A stretch of DNA of 64,000 bases. Source: Qipengyuania atrilutea (GTDB lineage: Bacteria > Pseudomonadota > Alphaproteobacteria > Sphingomonadales > Sphingomonadaceae). Every line of letters begins with the position of its first letter. The stretch's first letter is position 1. The stretch is taken from assembly GCF_013370205.1 (NCBI RefSeq), contig NZ_JABWGV010000001.1, forward strand, positions 868,001-932,000, read 5' to 3'. A program made the translations under genes and the position numbers. Below the pieces are notes generated by a model. The model had not been told where the DNA came from and made no database searches. It worked only from the letters and a program-made list of their open reading frames with translations. Positions 43,109 through 52,754 of this stretch are shown in pieces.

Positions 43109-44341
43109 TTGGAGATTCGCGACGCGGAAACGCTGGGTTTCGATACGGAGCGGCTCGCCCGGATCGGACCGTTTCTGGACGAGACCTACCTCGAAAGCGG
43201 CAGATTGAAGAACGTCCAGTTGCTGGTGTCGCGCGAAGGCCAGCCGGTCTATTATCACGAAGGCGGAACGCTTCAGGGCGATGATACCGCCATGCGCGAA
43301 GATGCGATCTTCCGCATTGCCAGCATGACCAAGCCCGTGACTTCGGTCGCATTCATGCAGCTCGTCGAGCAGTGCAAGGTTGCACTCGATGACCCGGTAT
43401 CGCGCGTCCTGCCTGAATGGGCGGACCTCGGCGCATACGCCGGCGGCGGAGGGTCGCTCGGTTTCGCGCCGATGCGCCGCGGCCGGGCGATGCGCTTCGT
43501 CGATCTGCTCACCCATATGTCGGGTCTGACCTACGGCTTTCAGAACCGGACCAGTGTCGATGCAGCCTACCGCAAGGCGAATATCGACACGTCGCGCGAT
43601 ACGATGACGTCGGACGACTACGTACAAACACTCGCCAAGATACCGCTCGAATTCGAGCCGGGAACGCGGTGGAACTACTCGGTCGCGACGGATGTTCTGG
43701 GCATCTGCGTCGAGCGGCTGTCCGGAATGCCACTGGGAGAATATTTTGAGAAGCATATCTTCGCGCCGCTCGGCATGGAGGACACCAGCTTCGATCTCGA
43801 TCCCGCGAAACAGGATCGGCTCGCAGACGCCTACGGCTACCGCCCCGGTAATGCGCCGCGGCTGATCGACAAGGGTACGGAAAGCCGCTTGGCACCGAAA
43901 GCCTCCTTCCATTCGGGCGGCGGCGGTCTGCTGTCGACGATCAGGGATTACGACCGCTTCTGCACCATGCTGCTGAACAAGGGCGAATTTGGAGAGAAGC
44001 GGATCATCGCTCCCAAGACCCTCGACCTGATGACTGCGAACCACCTTCCCGGCGGCGCGGATCTGACGCAAATGAGCGAGAGCCTGTTCAGCGAAGCAAG
44101 CAATTCCGGCACTGGCTTCGGCCTCGGCTTTGCCGTCGTTACCGACCCGGCGCGAACGCTGATGTCGGCGAGCAAGGGCGAGTTCTACTGGGGCGGCGCC
44201 TATTCCACCGCATTCTTCATCGATCCGCTCGAGAAGATCACCATGGTGTTCATGACCCAGCTTTATCCGTCTTCCACCTATCCCATCCGCCGACAGCTCA
44301 AGACCTTGATCTATTCGGCGCTCATCCACAGCAACGCCTGA
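43109..44341 (+). CDS. Serine hydrolase of the class C beta-lactamase/EstB family
   Basis: A 410-aa beta-lactamase-fold hydrolase with S72-M-T-K75 (SxxK), Y190-S-V in [11 protein letters not shown] (YxN position) and a distal WGGAYST region. No signal peptide, so cytoplasmic. Most such proteins act as carboxylesterases (EstB-like) rather than beta-lactamases, and the genomic context favours an ester-hydrolysing role. Start is TTG at 43109, following GGGAGAG; no ATG or GTG precedes the conserved N-terminus. Next to the two-domain hydratase/dehydrogenase gene, 14 bp apart. Confidence 0.88.
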   Translation: MEIRDAETLGFDTERLARIGPFLDETYLESGRLKNVQLLVSREGQPVYYHEGGTLQGDDTAMREDAIFRIASMTKPVTSVAFMQLVEQCKVALDDPVSRVLPEWADLGAYAGGGGSLGFAPMRRGRAMRFVDLLTHMSGLTYGFQNRTSVDAAYRKANIDTSRDTMTSDDYVQTLAKIPLEFEPGTRWNYSVATDVLGICVERLSGMPLGEYFEKHIFAPLGMEDTSFDLDPAKQDRLADAYGYRPGNAPRLIDKGTESRLAPKASFHSGGGGLLSTIRDYDRFCTMLLNKGEFGEKRIIAPKTLDLMTANHLPGGADLTQMSESLFSEASNSGTGFGLGFAVVTDPARTLMSASKGEFYWGGAYSTAFFIDPLEKITMVFMTQLYPSSTYPIRRQLKTLIYSALIHSNA

Positions 44342-44355
44342 AGGAGCCATCCAGT

Positions 44356-46392
44356 ATGACGTCACCCATCCGCACCGAGAAGCACGACAATGTGCTCGTC
44401 ATCATATCCGACAATCCGCCGGTGAACGCGCTTGGCCAAGCAGTGCGCGCCGGCCTCGTAGCAGGTATCGAGGAAGCCCTGTCGGACGACAGCGTCGAAG
44501 CCGTAATTATCCGCTGCGATGGGCGCACTTTCTTTGCAGGCGCCGACATCACCGAATTCGGCAAACCGCCTCAGGGTCCGAGCCTGCCGGACGCGCTCGA
44601 CCGGCTCGAAGCGAGCGACAAGCCGGTGGTTGCCGCAATTCACGGCACCGCGCTCGGCGGCGGCTGCGAAGTGGCGCTTGCCTGCCATTACCGCGTCGCC
44701 GTACCGAGCGCCAAGCTCGGCCTTCCCGAAGTCAAGCTCGGTCTCATCCCCGGTGCCGCAGGTACGCAGCGCCTGCCCCGCCTTGTCGGAGCGGAAGCCG
44801 CCCTGCCCCTTGTCGCCATCGGCAATCCGATCCCGGCCAAGAAGGCGAAGGATATCGGGCTGGTCGACGAACTCGTGAGCGAAGATGCACTCGAAGCCGA
44901 TGCCATCGCGTTCGCCAAGTCGAAGATCGGGCAGCCGGTTCCGCGCTCCAGCGAAGGCAACGCCAATCAGGACGGTATCAAGAACCCCGATATTTTCGAT
45001 GAATTCCGGGCGAAGAACGGGCGCAAGATGCGCGGCTTCGATGCGCCGAACGCAGCGATCGAAGCGGTCAAGACGGCGGGCGAGAAGTCCTACGAAGAAG
45101 GCGCGAAGCGCGAACGCGAACTGTTCATGCAGCTGATGACCGGCACGCAGTCTAAGGCGATGCGGCACTACTTCTTCGCCGAGCGCGCTGCCAACAAGAT
45201 CGACGACGTACCCGCGGACACTCCGCTGATCGACATCAAGAAGGTTGGCATCATTGGCGCAGGCACGATGGGCGGAGGCATCGCGATGAACTTCTTGTCG
45301 GCAGGCATTCCCGTCACGATCCTCGAAATGAAGCAGGATGCGCTCGACCGCGGGACCGGAGTGATGCGCAAGAATTACGAGAACACGGCGAAGCGCGGCC
45401 GCATGACAGACGAGCAGGTGGAAGGCGCGATGGGCTCGCTGACCCCGACGCTCGATTACGGCGACCTTGCCGACTGCGACCTCGTTATCGAGGCGGTGTA
45501 CGAGAACATGGACGTGAAGAAGGAAGTCTTCACGAAGCTCGACGAAATCGTGAAGGACGGCGCGATCCTGGCTTCGAATACCAGCTACCTCGACATCAAC
45601 GAGATTGCCTCGGTCACGAACCGTCCGGGCTATGTCATCGGCCTGCACTTCTTCAGCCCGGCCAACGTCATGAAGCTGCTCGAAGTCGTGAGGGGAGAGA
45701 AAACGCGCGACGATGTCCTCGCGACATCGATGAAACTGTCGAAGAAGATCGGCAAGGTCGCCGCGGTGTCGGGTGTCTGCCCCGGCTTCATCGGCAACCG
45801 AATGCTTTCCAAACGGCAGGAGCAGGCTAATAAGCTTATCCTCGAAGGCGCGAATTACTGGGACGTCGACGATGTGCTGCTCGAATTCGGCTTTCCGATG
45901 GGTCCGTTCCAGATGGGCGACCTCGCCGGGATCGACATCGGCTGGCACCGCGATCCGAGCAAGGTCACGACCGTCCGCGAAGCACTCTGCGCGGTAGGCC
46001 GCTTCGGTCAGAAGGCCGGCAAGGGGTTCTACGACTACGACGAGAGCCGCAACCGCACGCCGTCCGACGAGGTGAAGCAGATTATTTCCGACTTCGCCGA
46101 GAAGGAAGGCACCAAGCAGCGCGATATCTCGAAGGACGAAATCCGCGAACGGCTGCTTTACCCGATGGTGAACGAGGGCGCGAAAATTCTCGACGAAGGC
46201 ATGGCGCAGCGCGCGAGCGACATCGATGTCGTCTGGATCAACGGCTATGGCTGGCCGCTCTATACCGGCGGTCCGATGTTCTGGGCGGACACGATCGGGC
46301 TCGATACCGTCGTTGCCGGACTGGAAAAGCACGACCTGCCGGTCAGCGACTACCTCCGCAAGAAAGCCGAAGCAGGCAAAACGTTCAACTGA
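44356..46392 (+). CDS. Bifunctional enoyl-CoA hydratase / 3-hydroxyacyl-CoA dehydrogenase
   Basis: A 678-aa FadB/FadJ-type multifunctional enzyme. The N-terminal crotonase domain (about 1-190) has [14 protein letters not shown] and [19 protein letters not shown] with both catalytic Glu; the NAD-binding domain starts about 295 with [14 protein letters not shown]; the C-terminal 3HCDH domain is duplicated (about 480-675). It carries out two steps of beta-oxidation. Preceded by the serine hydrolase; a bidirectional terminator separates it from the convergent esterase gene. Confidence 0.95.
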   Translation: MTSPIRTEKHDNVLVIISDNPPVNALGQAVRAGLVAGIEEALSDDSVEAVIIRCDGRTFFAGADITEFGKPPQGPSLPDALDRLEASDKPVVAAIHGTALGGGCEVALACHYRVAVPSAKLGLPEVKLGLIPGAAGTQRLPRLVGAEAALPLVAIGNPIPAKKAKDIGLVDELVSEDALEADAIAFAKSKIGQPVPRSSEGNANQDGIKNPDIFDEFRAKNGRKMRGFDAPNAAIEAVKTAGEKSYEEGAKRERELFMQLMTGTQSKAMRHYFFAERAANKIDDVPADTPLIDIKKVGIIGAGTMGGGIAMNFLSAGIPVTILEMKQDALDRGTGVMRKNYENTAKRGRMTDEQVEGAMGSLTPTLDYGDLADCDLVIEAVYENMDVKKEVFTKLDEIVKDGAILASNTSYLDINEIASVTNRPGYVIGLHFFSPANVMKLLEVVRGEKTRDDVLATSMKLSKKIGKVAAVSGVCPGFIGNRMLSKRQEQANKLILEGANYWDVDDVLLEFGFPMGPFQMGDLAGIDIGWHRDPSKVTTVREALCAVGRFGQKAGKGFYDYDESRNRTPSDEVKQIISDFAEKEGTKQRDISKDEIRERLLYPMVNEGAKILDEGMAQRASDIDVVWINGYGWPLYTGGPMFWADTIGLDTVVAGLEKHDLPVSDYLRKKAEAGKTFN

Positions 46393-46415
46393 TCGCCGCT
46401 ACGATCTGACCTCGA

Positions 46416-46447
46416 AAGGCCGGCGTTCCCGATGGAGCGCCGGCCTT
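46416..46447. terminator. Bidirectional terminator
   Basis: Perfect 10-bp inverted repeat AAGGCCGGCG (46416-46425) and CGCCGGCCTT (46438-46447), 12-nt loop, with TTCTT on the right and AAG flanking on the left. It lies between two convergent genes and can serve both. Confidence 0.88.
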
Positions 46448-46459
46448 CTTCGTTATCCC

Positions 46460-48067
46460 CTACTGTTCCGGTCGCGGCAATTCACGGATGACTTTTTCTG
46501 GATCGCTGACGAGGCGCGGTTCGACGTCCAATTCCATCACCATGCGGTCGGCTGTCGTGTAGGGCTCCCATTCGGGGAGCAGTTCCGACGAAGGCGTGCC
46601 GGTCTTCGCGAATGCGATCCAAGCGTCGCTCATCATGTCCGCCATCGTCTTTGCATCGTCGCCCGTTCCGACGAACACCGCGGATTCGGCAGCGTTGTCG
46701 AACATCAGTGGAATATCGAGCGTGTGCGGGCTGCGCAACATGCCGCCGCCGATGGGTGTTTCCCACGTAAGCCGGTAGACATAGACCGGCGCGCTCGCAG
46801 TCCGGCTCTGCTGATCGGCAAGCAAATAGGTGCCTCTCGCAAACCGCGTTCCCATGGCGATGGCGGCCAAGTGGGTCGGTGAATAGTCCGGATACATCGC
46901 GCGGTACGCCTCGACCGCGCCAATCGCTTCCGGTCCCATCGCTGAAGTCATTGCCTGAAGCGTGCCATCGGTCAGCCGACCGAACCACGGCTGCGCTGCC
47001 AGAAACAGCGTCATCTCGTCCTTGTTGTACCCGATCAGTACCGGAATATCGCGCGACTGCTCAGGCGCGGCGGGAAGGAAGGGATCGCGCGGTATGATCG
47101 TGCCGTCAGCGATCGGTCCGAACTGCGGACCGCGTCCCATCGCGCTTTCGGCCGGCGTCGCGAGCCTTACCGCGTCGACCAGTTCCTCGCTTCTGAGCGC
47201 GCTCAGGTCCTCGAGTGTTTCCACGCCCGCCTCGGCCAGTATCCGGTCGGCATAGTCCGCCGCCTCGTCCGGCTTTCCGCTATAGACGCCAGGGCCCGAC
47301 TGGATAACCGCCTTGTCGAACAGACCGTCCGCCGATGGCATGGCCATCAGGTGGCTTACCTTGGAGCCGCCGCCCGATTCGCCCATGATAGTGACGTTGT
47401 CCGGATCTCCGCCGAATGCCGCGATGTTGTCGCGGACCCATTCTAGCGAGCGAACGAGATCGAGATTGCCGACATTCCCGGATGCCGCGTAGTCCTCGCC
47501 GAACTTGCGCGCGAGATTGAGGTAACCGAACGCGTTGAGCCGGTGATTGACCGTCACGACGACGACGTCGCCCTTCTCGGCAAGATTGCGCCCGTTATAG
47601 GCCGGCCAGCCGCCGGAGCCGTAGGAATAACCGCCGCCGTGGAACCAGACCATGACCGGCCGCTTGCCGCCATCGCCCGCCTCGGGCGTCCAGACATTGA
47701 GGAACAGGCAGTCCTCGTTGTCGATCTTGGCTTCGGTCGAGGTCGGGAAGATCGTCTGTATCTGCCGCGTCATTTCGGAGGCGTTCGGTCCGCTTGCGGA
47801 ATACAGCTGCATACACGGAGCACCGTAGCCGGTCGCGTCGGCTACGCCTTCCCAGCGTTCGGGCTTTTCTGGCGGCATGAAGCGAAGCGCGCCGATCGGC
47901 GGCGCTGCATAGCGGATGCCCAGAAACGCATCGATGCCGCCCTGCTCGACGCCCTGCACCTGACCGCCTTCGGTGTCGACGACCGGCGTCGCTACGGTCT
48001 GAGCCAGCAGCGGCTGCGCCAGCACCAGCGCAATCAGCGCACCCGCTTTTCCAATCATTTTCGTCAT
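46460..48067 (-). CDS. Type-B carboxylesterase, exported (esterase 1)
   Basis: A 535-aa alpha/beta-hydrolase of the carboxylesterase/cholinesterase family. Nucleophile S231 in IMGESGGGSKV, acid Glu in LIGYNKDEMTLF and His in SPHTLDIPLMF. Residues 1-23 are a Sec signal peptide, so the enzyme acts in the periplasm. ATG at 48067 has AGGA upstream. It lies 92 bp after the TonB-dependent receptor gene, both leftward, a sign that it hydrolyses what the receptor imports. One of four such esterases in the window. Confidence 0.93.
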   Translation of the reverse strand: MTKMIGKAGALIALVLAQPLLAQTVATPVVDTEGGQVQGVEQGGIDAFLGIRYAAPPIGALRFMPPEKPERWEGVADATGYGAPCMQLYSASGPNASEMTRQIQTIFPTSTEAKIDNEDCLFLNVWTPEAGDGGKRPVMVWFHGGGYSYGSGGWPAYNGRNLAEKGDVVVVTVNHRLNAFGYLNLARKFGEDYAASGNVGNLDLVRSLEWVRDNIAAFGGDPDNVTIMGESGGGSKVSHLMAMPSADGLFDKAVIQSGPGVYSGKPDEAADYADRILAEAGVETLEDLSALRSEELVDAVRLATPAESAMGRGPQFGPIADGTIIPRDPFLPAAPEQSRDIPVLIGYNKDEMTLFLAAQPWFGRLTDGTLQAMTSAMGPEAIGAVEAYRAMYPDYSPTHLAAIAMGTRFARGTYLLADQQSRTASAPVYVYRLTWETPIGGGMLRSPHTLDIPLMFDNAAESAVFVGTGDDAKTMADMMSDAWIAFAKTGTPSSELLPEWEPYTTADRMVMELDVEPRLVSDPEKVIRELPRPEQ

Positions 48068-48159
48068 AACGAACATCCTGTTTTCATTATCAACGTAAAG
48101 GGCGGGAGCGCCCCCACGACACCCCCGCCCCGACGAAACCCGCTTCATGGGAGAGGAGA

Positions 48160-51100
48160 TCAGAAGCGGAGCTTCGTACCCACCTTGAAGGTTCTGCCCT
48201 TCGCAGTCCCGATGAAGGGGTCGTAGCTGTATTCCAGCCGCGCCGGTGCCGGCTCGGTATCGAACAAATTCTCGACGCCAGCTTGCAGTTCAGCCTCGAT
48301 GCCGGAAAACGGGGCAAGGTCGATCGTCGCGAACACGTCGTGCTGGATGTACGATTTGACGCGGCGCCCGAAGTTCGTGCCGCCGAATTCCGGCGTTGCG
48401 GCGCAGAACTCGGTACCGATGCAGCGGTTGTCGTCGACACCGCCGATAAAGGTCGTCGACCAGGTCAGACCGACCGGCTCGAACTGGACGTTGGCATAGC
48501 CGCTCGCCCGCCATTTCGAGACCGTACCCGGCGCCCGGTCGTAATTGGCGAAGCCCGCCGCATCGTAGCCCTCGCTGAACAAAAGACCGTTGAACTCGAA
48601 ATCTCCGAACTCGTACTCGAGCGTGTGGGTCGCGTTCGCTCCGATGTTCACGGCAGCGCGGCCGAACTGGGTGCGGTAGTTCAGGCTGAAGTCCAGACCG
48701 CGGGTGGTCACGTCTGGCCCGTTCACCGTACGCGTCTGCACGCGGCTGATATCGCTGCCGGTCGTCACGCCCTGCTCGCAAACGCCGCCTTCGAAGACGA
48801 CGAAGGATACGAACGGACTTGAGCAATCGGCGAACTGGGTTCCGGTGCTGCCCGGCGCAACAAACCGCGCAATCTGCTGGATCGGCAAGTCGGTAAAGCG
48901 CCCCTCGAACTCGTAGGTCCAGTAATCGACGCTCGCGCTGAAGCCGCCAAACTCGACCATCGCACCGACGCTGTAGGTAAGTGCGGTTTCGGGCGCCAGC
49001 GCCGGGTTTCCGAGTTGGTCGGTTGCCTTGAAAGCGCCGCCAAGCACGTCGATACCGGCAACCGCACTGATGCCGCGCTCGCTAAGATCGGACGGCAGCG
49101 GACCGCGGAAGGTATCGCCGATCGAACCGCGCAGGGCGAGAAAATCGGCGACCTGCCAGCGCGCGGAAAGCTTCGGATTTAAGGTGGAGCCGACTTCGCC
49201 GCCGTAATCTTCATAGCGGACTGCTCCCGTCACTTCGAAGCCGTCGAAGGCTTCGATCTGCGCTTCTGCAAATACGGCGTAAACGTCCTGGCTCAGCCTT
49301 GCGCGCGGATATTGGCCGAGGAAGGTGAAGGCGCCGACCGGGAAGTTGTTGTCTTCGGGATCGTCAAGGCATGACCGATCGCCGTCGACCGCGCACGGGT
49401 AGGCGTCGGGATCGGTAAAGCGGTTGATCGGATCGCTGGCGAAGTCCGTCTTGCGGAACTGGCCGCCGAATGCGTAGCCCAATCTGCGACCGAACACTTC
49501 GCTTTCGCCGCTGAACACGGCATCGGCGACATATTGCTCTTCGGCCTGCACGGCTCCGTTCTGCTGCCGGATGTAGTCGATGACTTCCTGCGAGTTTTCG
49601 TTGCCCGGCACGTAAGCCGGGTTGTCGAGACCGAGTGCCGGGTTGCCCGGCGCGGAATTGATGAAGGGATTGAAGTAAAGGCAGCCATTGGCGCCCGGCG
49701 TGGTTCCGGTGCAATTTTCGCCGCCAAACCCATTGAGCGCCCTCTGATACCGGTCACTGACGATATCGAACGAAAATGCCGTGCGGGTGCTGCGAATGTA
49801 GGTCCCGAAAACCTGCAAGGTAAGATCCTGCGTCAGGTCGAAGTCGAACCCGGCAGAAATGCGCCAAGCGTTGTTGACCGCCCCGCCGTTGCCCCCGCCC
49901 CGCGGATCGAGAGGATTGCCGCCGAGCGCGAACGGCCGACCGAGGACGATGGACGCGAGGACCGGGGTAAACAGTCTTGGCGGCGTACCCGGTGCGAAGG
50001 TCTGCTCCAGGAATGCAGCGTAGCCCGGATTGCGCGCCGGAACGGTGAAGGCATTGGTGCTGCCCGGTCCGCGCGGCCCCTGCACCGGCGGATAGGAAGG
50101 CGAGTAACCGAGGTCGTTCAGTTCTGTATGCGAATAGAGTGCTTCAGCCGTAAAGCTGACGCTGTCGGAAAAGTCCGCCGTGAACTGGCCGTAGACCTGA
50201 TAGCGGTCTTCTTCCTCGATCAGGTTGACGAAGGGAATGTAGCCATAGCGGCAAACAGGTAGCGGCGCAGCGCCGGCGCGGGGGAAGCCGCCCGCAATAC
50301 CGCCCAATTCTTCACAGGCATTCAGCTGACTGCCGTCTACACCCAACCCGACCGTAGTCACCCCTACACCGGGAATGACGCCGACGGGTGCATATAATGC
50401 CGGATTGGAAAGGAACGAGAAGCCCGTCGGATTATCCGCGTACGGAACCTGCGTAAAATCGCGCGCAGTCGTCGGCAGTTCTGAGCGGTGTTGCCAGCCC
50501 GCGCCGATCATCAGGTTTGCTACCCCGAGATCGAAGCCTGCAAGCGCACTGACCCGGTAATTGTCGTCGGATCCGTCGACGAACTCATAGTCGCCTGCCA
50601 GTTCGATCCCGGTGAAGTCGCGCCGCGTGACGAAGTTCGCCACCCCAGCAATCGCGTCAGAGCCGTAGGTCGAAGCCGCTCCGTCCTTCAGCACTTCAAT
50701 CCGGTCGAGCGCGAACAGCGGAATGAGGTTCGTGTCAGCAGCGCCGTCTCCGGGCTCGGTTGCGAACCGGCGATTGTTGAACAGGACCAGCGTCCGCTCG
50801 CGGCCCAGGCTTCGCAGGTTGATCGAGCCGACCCCCTGGCTGCCGCCAGCGCCGTACTGGTTGGAATCGCCGAGCACCGGCCCAACCGACGGGAGGCTCT
50901 TGATGAACTCGAGCGGGCTGTCGATGCCGCGCGATTCGAGTTCCTCCTGCCCGAATACGTCGACCGGCTGCGCACCGTCTTCACGCTGCCCGCGGATGTA
51001 GGAACCGGTCACGATGATGGTGTTCTCGGGCTCGGCTTCGATCTGCTCCGCCAGGACCGGCTGCCGCGGTTCGTCGACATCGGGATTGGTCTGCGCGGCG

Positions 51101-51171
51101 GCGCTCGACGCCATGAGAAGGACCGGAACACCTAGCGATGTTCCAACCATGAATTTCGATTTGTTTTTCAT
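48160..51171 (-). CDS. TonB-dependent outer-membrane receptor
   Basis: A 1003-aa protein with a Sec signal (about 1-27, cut after AAAQ), a TonB-box-like ENTIIVTG at about 48-55, a plug domain (about 60-190, QPVDVFGQEELESRGI to GVGSINLRSLGRER) and a 22-strand barrel ending in a C-terminal Phe (KLRF). Imports a large or scarce molecule across the outer membrane with energy from TonB. Cysteines in extracellular loops are paired (CEELGG/CRYGY and several later pairs). It is flanked on both sides by periplasmic type-B esterases, so the ligand is probably an ester. Confidence 0.96.
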   Translation of the reverse strand: MKNKSKFMVGTSLGVPVLLMASSAAAQTNPDVDEPRQPVLAEQIEAEPENTIIVTGSYIRGQREDGAQPVDVFGQEELESRGIDSPLEFIKSLPSVGPVLGDSNQYGAGGSQGVGSINLRSLGRERTLVLFNNRRFATEPGDGAADTNLIPLFALDRIEVLKDGAASTYGSDAIAGVANFVTRRDFTGIELAGDYEFVDGSDDNYRVSALAGFDLGVANLMIGAGWQHRSELPTTARDFTQVPYADNPTGFSFLSNPALYAPVGVIPGVGVTTVGLGVDGSQLNACEELGGIAGGFPRAGAAPLPVCRYGYIPFVNLIEEEDRYQVYGQFTADFSDSVSFTAEALYSHTELNDLGYSPSYPPVQGPRGPGSTNAFTVPARNPGYAAFLEQTFAPGTPPRLFTPVLASIVLGRPFALGGNPLDPRGGGNGGAVNNAWRISAGFDFDLTQDLTLQVFGTYIRSTRTAFSFDIVSDRYQRALNGFGGENCTGTTPGANGCLYFNPFINSAPGNPALGLDNPAYVPGNENSQEVIDYIRQQNGAVQAEEQYVADAVFSGESEVFGRRLGYAFGGQFRKTDFASDPINRFTDPDAYPCAVDGDRSCLDDPEDNNFPVGAFTFLGQYPRARLSQDVYAVFAEAQIEAFDGFEVTGAVRYEDYGGEVGSTLNPKLSARWQVADFLALRGSIGDTFRGPLPSDLSERGISAVAGIDVLGGAFKATDQLGNPALAPETALTYSVGAMVEFGGFSASVDYWTYEFEGRFTDLPIQQIARFVAPGSTGTQFADCSSPFVSFVVFEGGVCEQGVTTGSDISRVQTRTVNGPDVTTRGLDFSLNYRTQFGRAAVNIGANATHTLEYEFGDFEFNGLLFSEGYDAAGFANYDRAPGTVSKWRASGYANVQFEPVGLTWSTTFIGGVDDNRCIGTEFCAATPEFGGTNFGRRVKSYIQHDVFATIDLAPFSGIEAELQAGVENLFDTEPAPARLEYSYDPFIGTAKGRTFKVGTKLRF

Positions 51172-51194
51172 CTTATCTCTCCCACGGTTTCTTT

Positions 51195-52601
51195 TTATTC
51201 AGTTTGTTTGGGCGGTCCGTCCGGCAGTTCGTCCGCCGGGGCCATCTCCAATCCTCCGTTCGCAATGATCGCGGCGTTCCCGCCTTTTTCGTAAGCGTTC
51301 CAGGTAAAGCCATCCGCGCATTCGAACGTGCGCTGGCCCGGCGCCATCTTGATGAAGGCTATCCAGCAGGAGTTGACTTTCGCCGCCATGGCTCGGTCGT
51401 CCGCATCGGCCCGCTCCCCGCCCCAGCTCGACTGGTCGATGGAATCGAAGGCGAACATGAGCTCGGCGGAATGGATCGGACCGTCGCGCCATTTCTCGGC
51501 GCGGAAGGCCGGCGTATAATCGAAGCGGTAAAGGAAGGCCGGAGAGCCCGCGTCGCCCGCGAGCGACGCGAAGGTTCGCGCGCCTGCAAATCCGCCCTCT
51601 CCCTTGTTCGCGCCGACCAGCAGCGGCACGTCCGCTTCCGTGCCCGCGCGCAAGGCGGCAATGGTCGAGGTGGGCTTGAACGAAGAGTCAGGCGTGAAGA
51701 AAAAGCCTGCGCGAAGCGGTTCGGACGCGGCAAAGGTCTGCGCCGAGATCGACCGCAGGTCCGCAGCGGTCGCATCTTCCTCGATGCCGATCGTTTTCAG
51801 CCCTTCGACAGCCATTTGTTCGGCAGCGGCCACGTCGCGGTCCGGGAGCAGCAAGCTCCCCGACTGAACGATAGCCTTGTCGAACAAGCCCTTAGCCGAT
51901 GGCAGCGACAACAGATTAGTCACGATGCCGCCGCCGGCCGACTGGCCCGCGATCGTCACCCGCTCCGCATCGCCGCCGAACGCTGCGATATTGTCGCGCA
52001 CCCATTCGAGGACAGCGACACTGTCCTGCAGGGCGTAATTACCGCGCGGCTCGCCCGGATGCTCGGCAGCAAGCGCGGGGTGGACGAAGTTCGCGAGCGC
52101 CCCGAGCCGGTAATTGACGCTGACGGTGATGACGCCGTCCGAAGCGTTGGCCGTACCGTCGTAGGAACCGAGACTGCCGGAACCAAGGAAGAACGCGCCC
52201 CCGTGAAACCATACAAGCACCGGAGCGCCCTCCGCATTCTCAGGGGCGGTAATTGTCAGATAGAGGCAGTCTTCCGACTGACCGCCGTTGACGCCGCCGA
52301 AATTGGCGACGGTTGTGTCGAGATCGACCGGCTGGGTGCAGGCAGTCTCGTGTGCGGTTGCTGCCCGCACTCCCTGCCATGGCGCGACAGGCTGCGGCGC
52401 ACGCCAGCGATCTTCGCCGACGGGCGGCGCGGCATAGGGTACGCCTCGAAAAACAAGTACGCCGTTTTCTCGGGATCCCATGAGCGTTCCGGCTTCGACA
52501 TCCACCATAACCGGATCGATCTCGGCGGGCATCTGAGCGAGCACCGGGCCGGAGGCCAACGCGAGGATCGCTCCGGTCAGTGCCGCGAGTTTATAACTCA
52601 T
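51195..52601 (-). CDS. Type-B carboxylesterase, exported, short form (esterase 2)
   Basis: A 468-aa carboxylesterase, about 60 residues shorter than its neighbours because the C-terminal lid region is reduced. Signal peptide 1-22, nucleophile S221 in IAGQSAGGGIV, acidic GANKGEGGFAG and His in GPIHSAELMF. ATG at 52601 with GGGAGAGAGGG upstream; the leader contains an inverted repeat directly before that site. It lies immediately upstream of the receptor gene on the same strand (23-bp gap), so receptor and esterase are cotranscribed. Confidence 0.92.
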   Translation of the reverse strand: MSYKLAALTGAILALASGPVLAQMPAEIDPVMVDVEAGTLMGSRENGVLVFRGVPYAAPPVGEDRWRAPQPVAPWQGVRAATAHETACTQPVDLDTTVANFGGVNGGQSEDCLYLTITAPENAEGAPVLVWFHGGAFFLGSGSLGSYDGTANASDGVITVSVNYRLGALANFVHPALAAEHPGEPRGNYALQDSVAVLEWVRDNIAAFGGDAERVTIAGQSAGGGIVTNLLSLPSAKGLFDKAIVQSGSLLLPDRDVAAAEQMAVEGLKTIGIEEDATAADLRSISAQTFAASEPLRAGFFFTPDSSFKPTSTIAALRAGTEADVPLLVGANKGEGGFAGARTFASLAGDAGSPAFLYRFDYTPAFRAEKWRDGPIHSAELMFAFDSIDQSSWGGERADADDRAMAAKVNSCWIAFIKMAPGQRTFECADGFTWNAYEKGGNAAIIANGGLEMAPADELPDGPPKQTE

Positions 52602-52610
52602 CCCTCTCTC

Positions 52611-52629
52611 CCTTGTTATTGGAACAAGG
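52611..52629. promoter_or_regulatory. Operator-like inverted repeat before esterase 2
   Basis: CCTTGTT-ATTGG-AACAAGG, a perfect 7-5-7 inverted repeat, ending 10 bp before the esterase 2 ATG and overlapping the start of its ribosome-binding region. Either an operator for one of the TetR proteins or a leader hairpin. Confidence 0.55.
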
Positions 52630-52667
52630 CGTAGCGCATCATTTACAATCTAACAATATAGATTTTT

Positions 52668-52682
52668 GAATATCGGGTACGA
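52668..52682. promoter_or_regulatory. Shared motif 2, copy b
   Basis: GAATATCGGGTACGA, one mismatch from the copy at 43009-43023. It lies between the divergent esterase 2 and TetR genes, about 40 bp beyond the 7-5-7 inverted repeat. Confidence 0.55.
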
Positions 52683-52754
52683 GAACTGAACCGTGACGCT
52701 TTTGCAGTTTTCGACGCAGTGGACATAGCGCTCGCTTGGACTAAACTTCGCGTC

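Noticed and set aside
44362-46332. Minus-strand open frame of 656 codons opposite the hydratase/dehydrogenase
   Set aside because: Shadow of a well-conserved bifunctional enzyme; no recognisable motif on the other strand.
51204-52634. Plus-strand open frame of 476 codons opposite esterase 2
   Set aside because: Antisense shadow of a carboxylesterase with signal peptide and catalytic residues.
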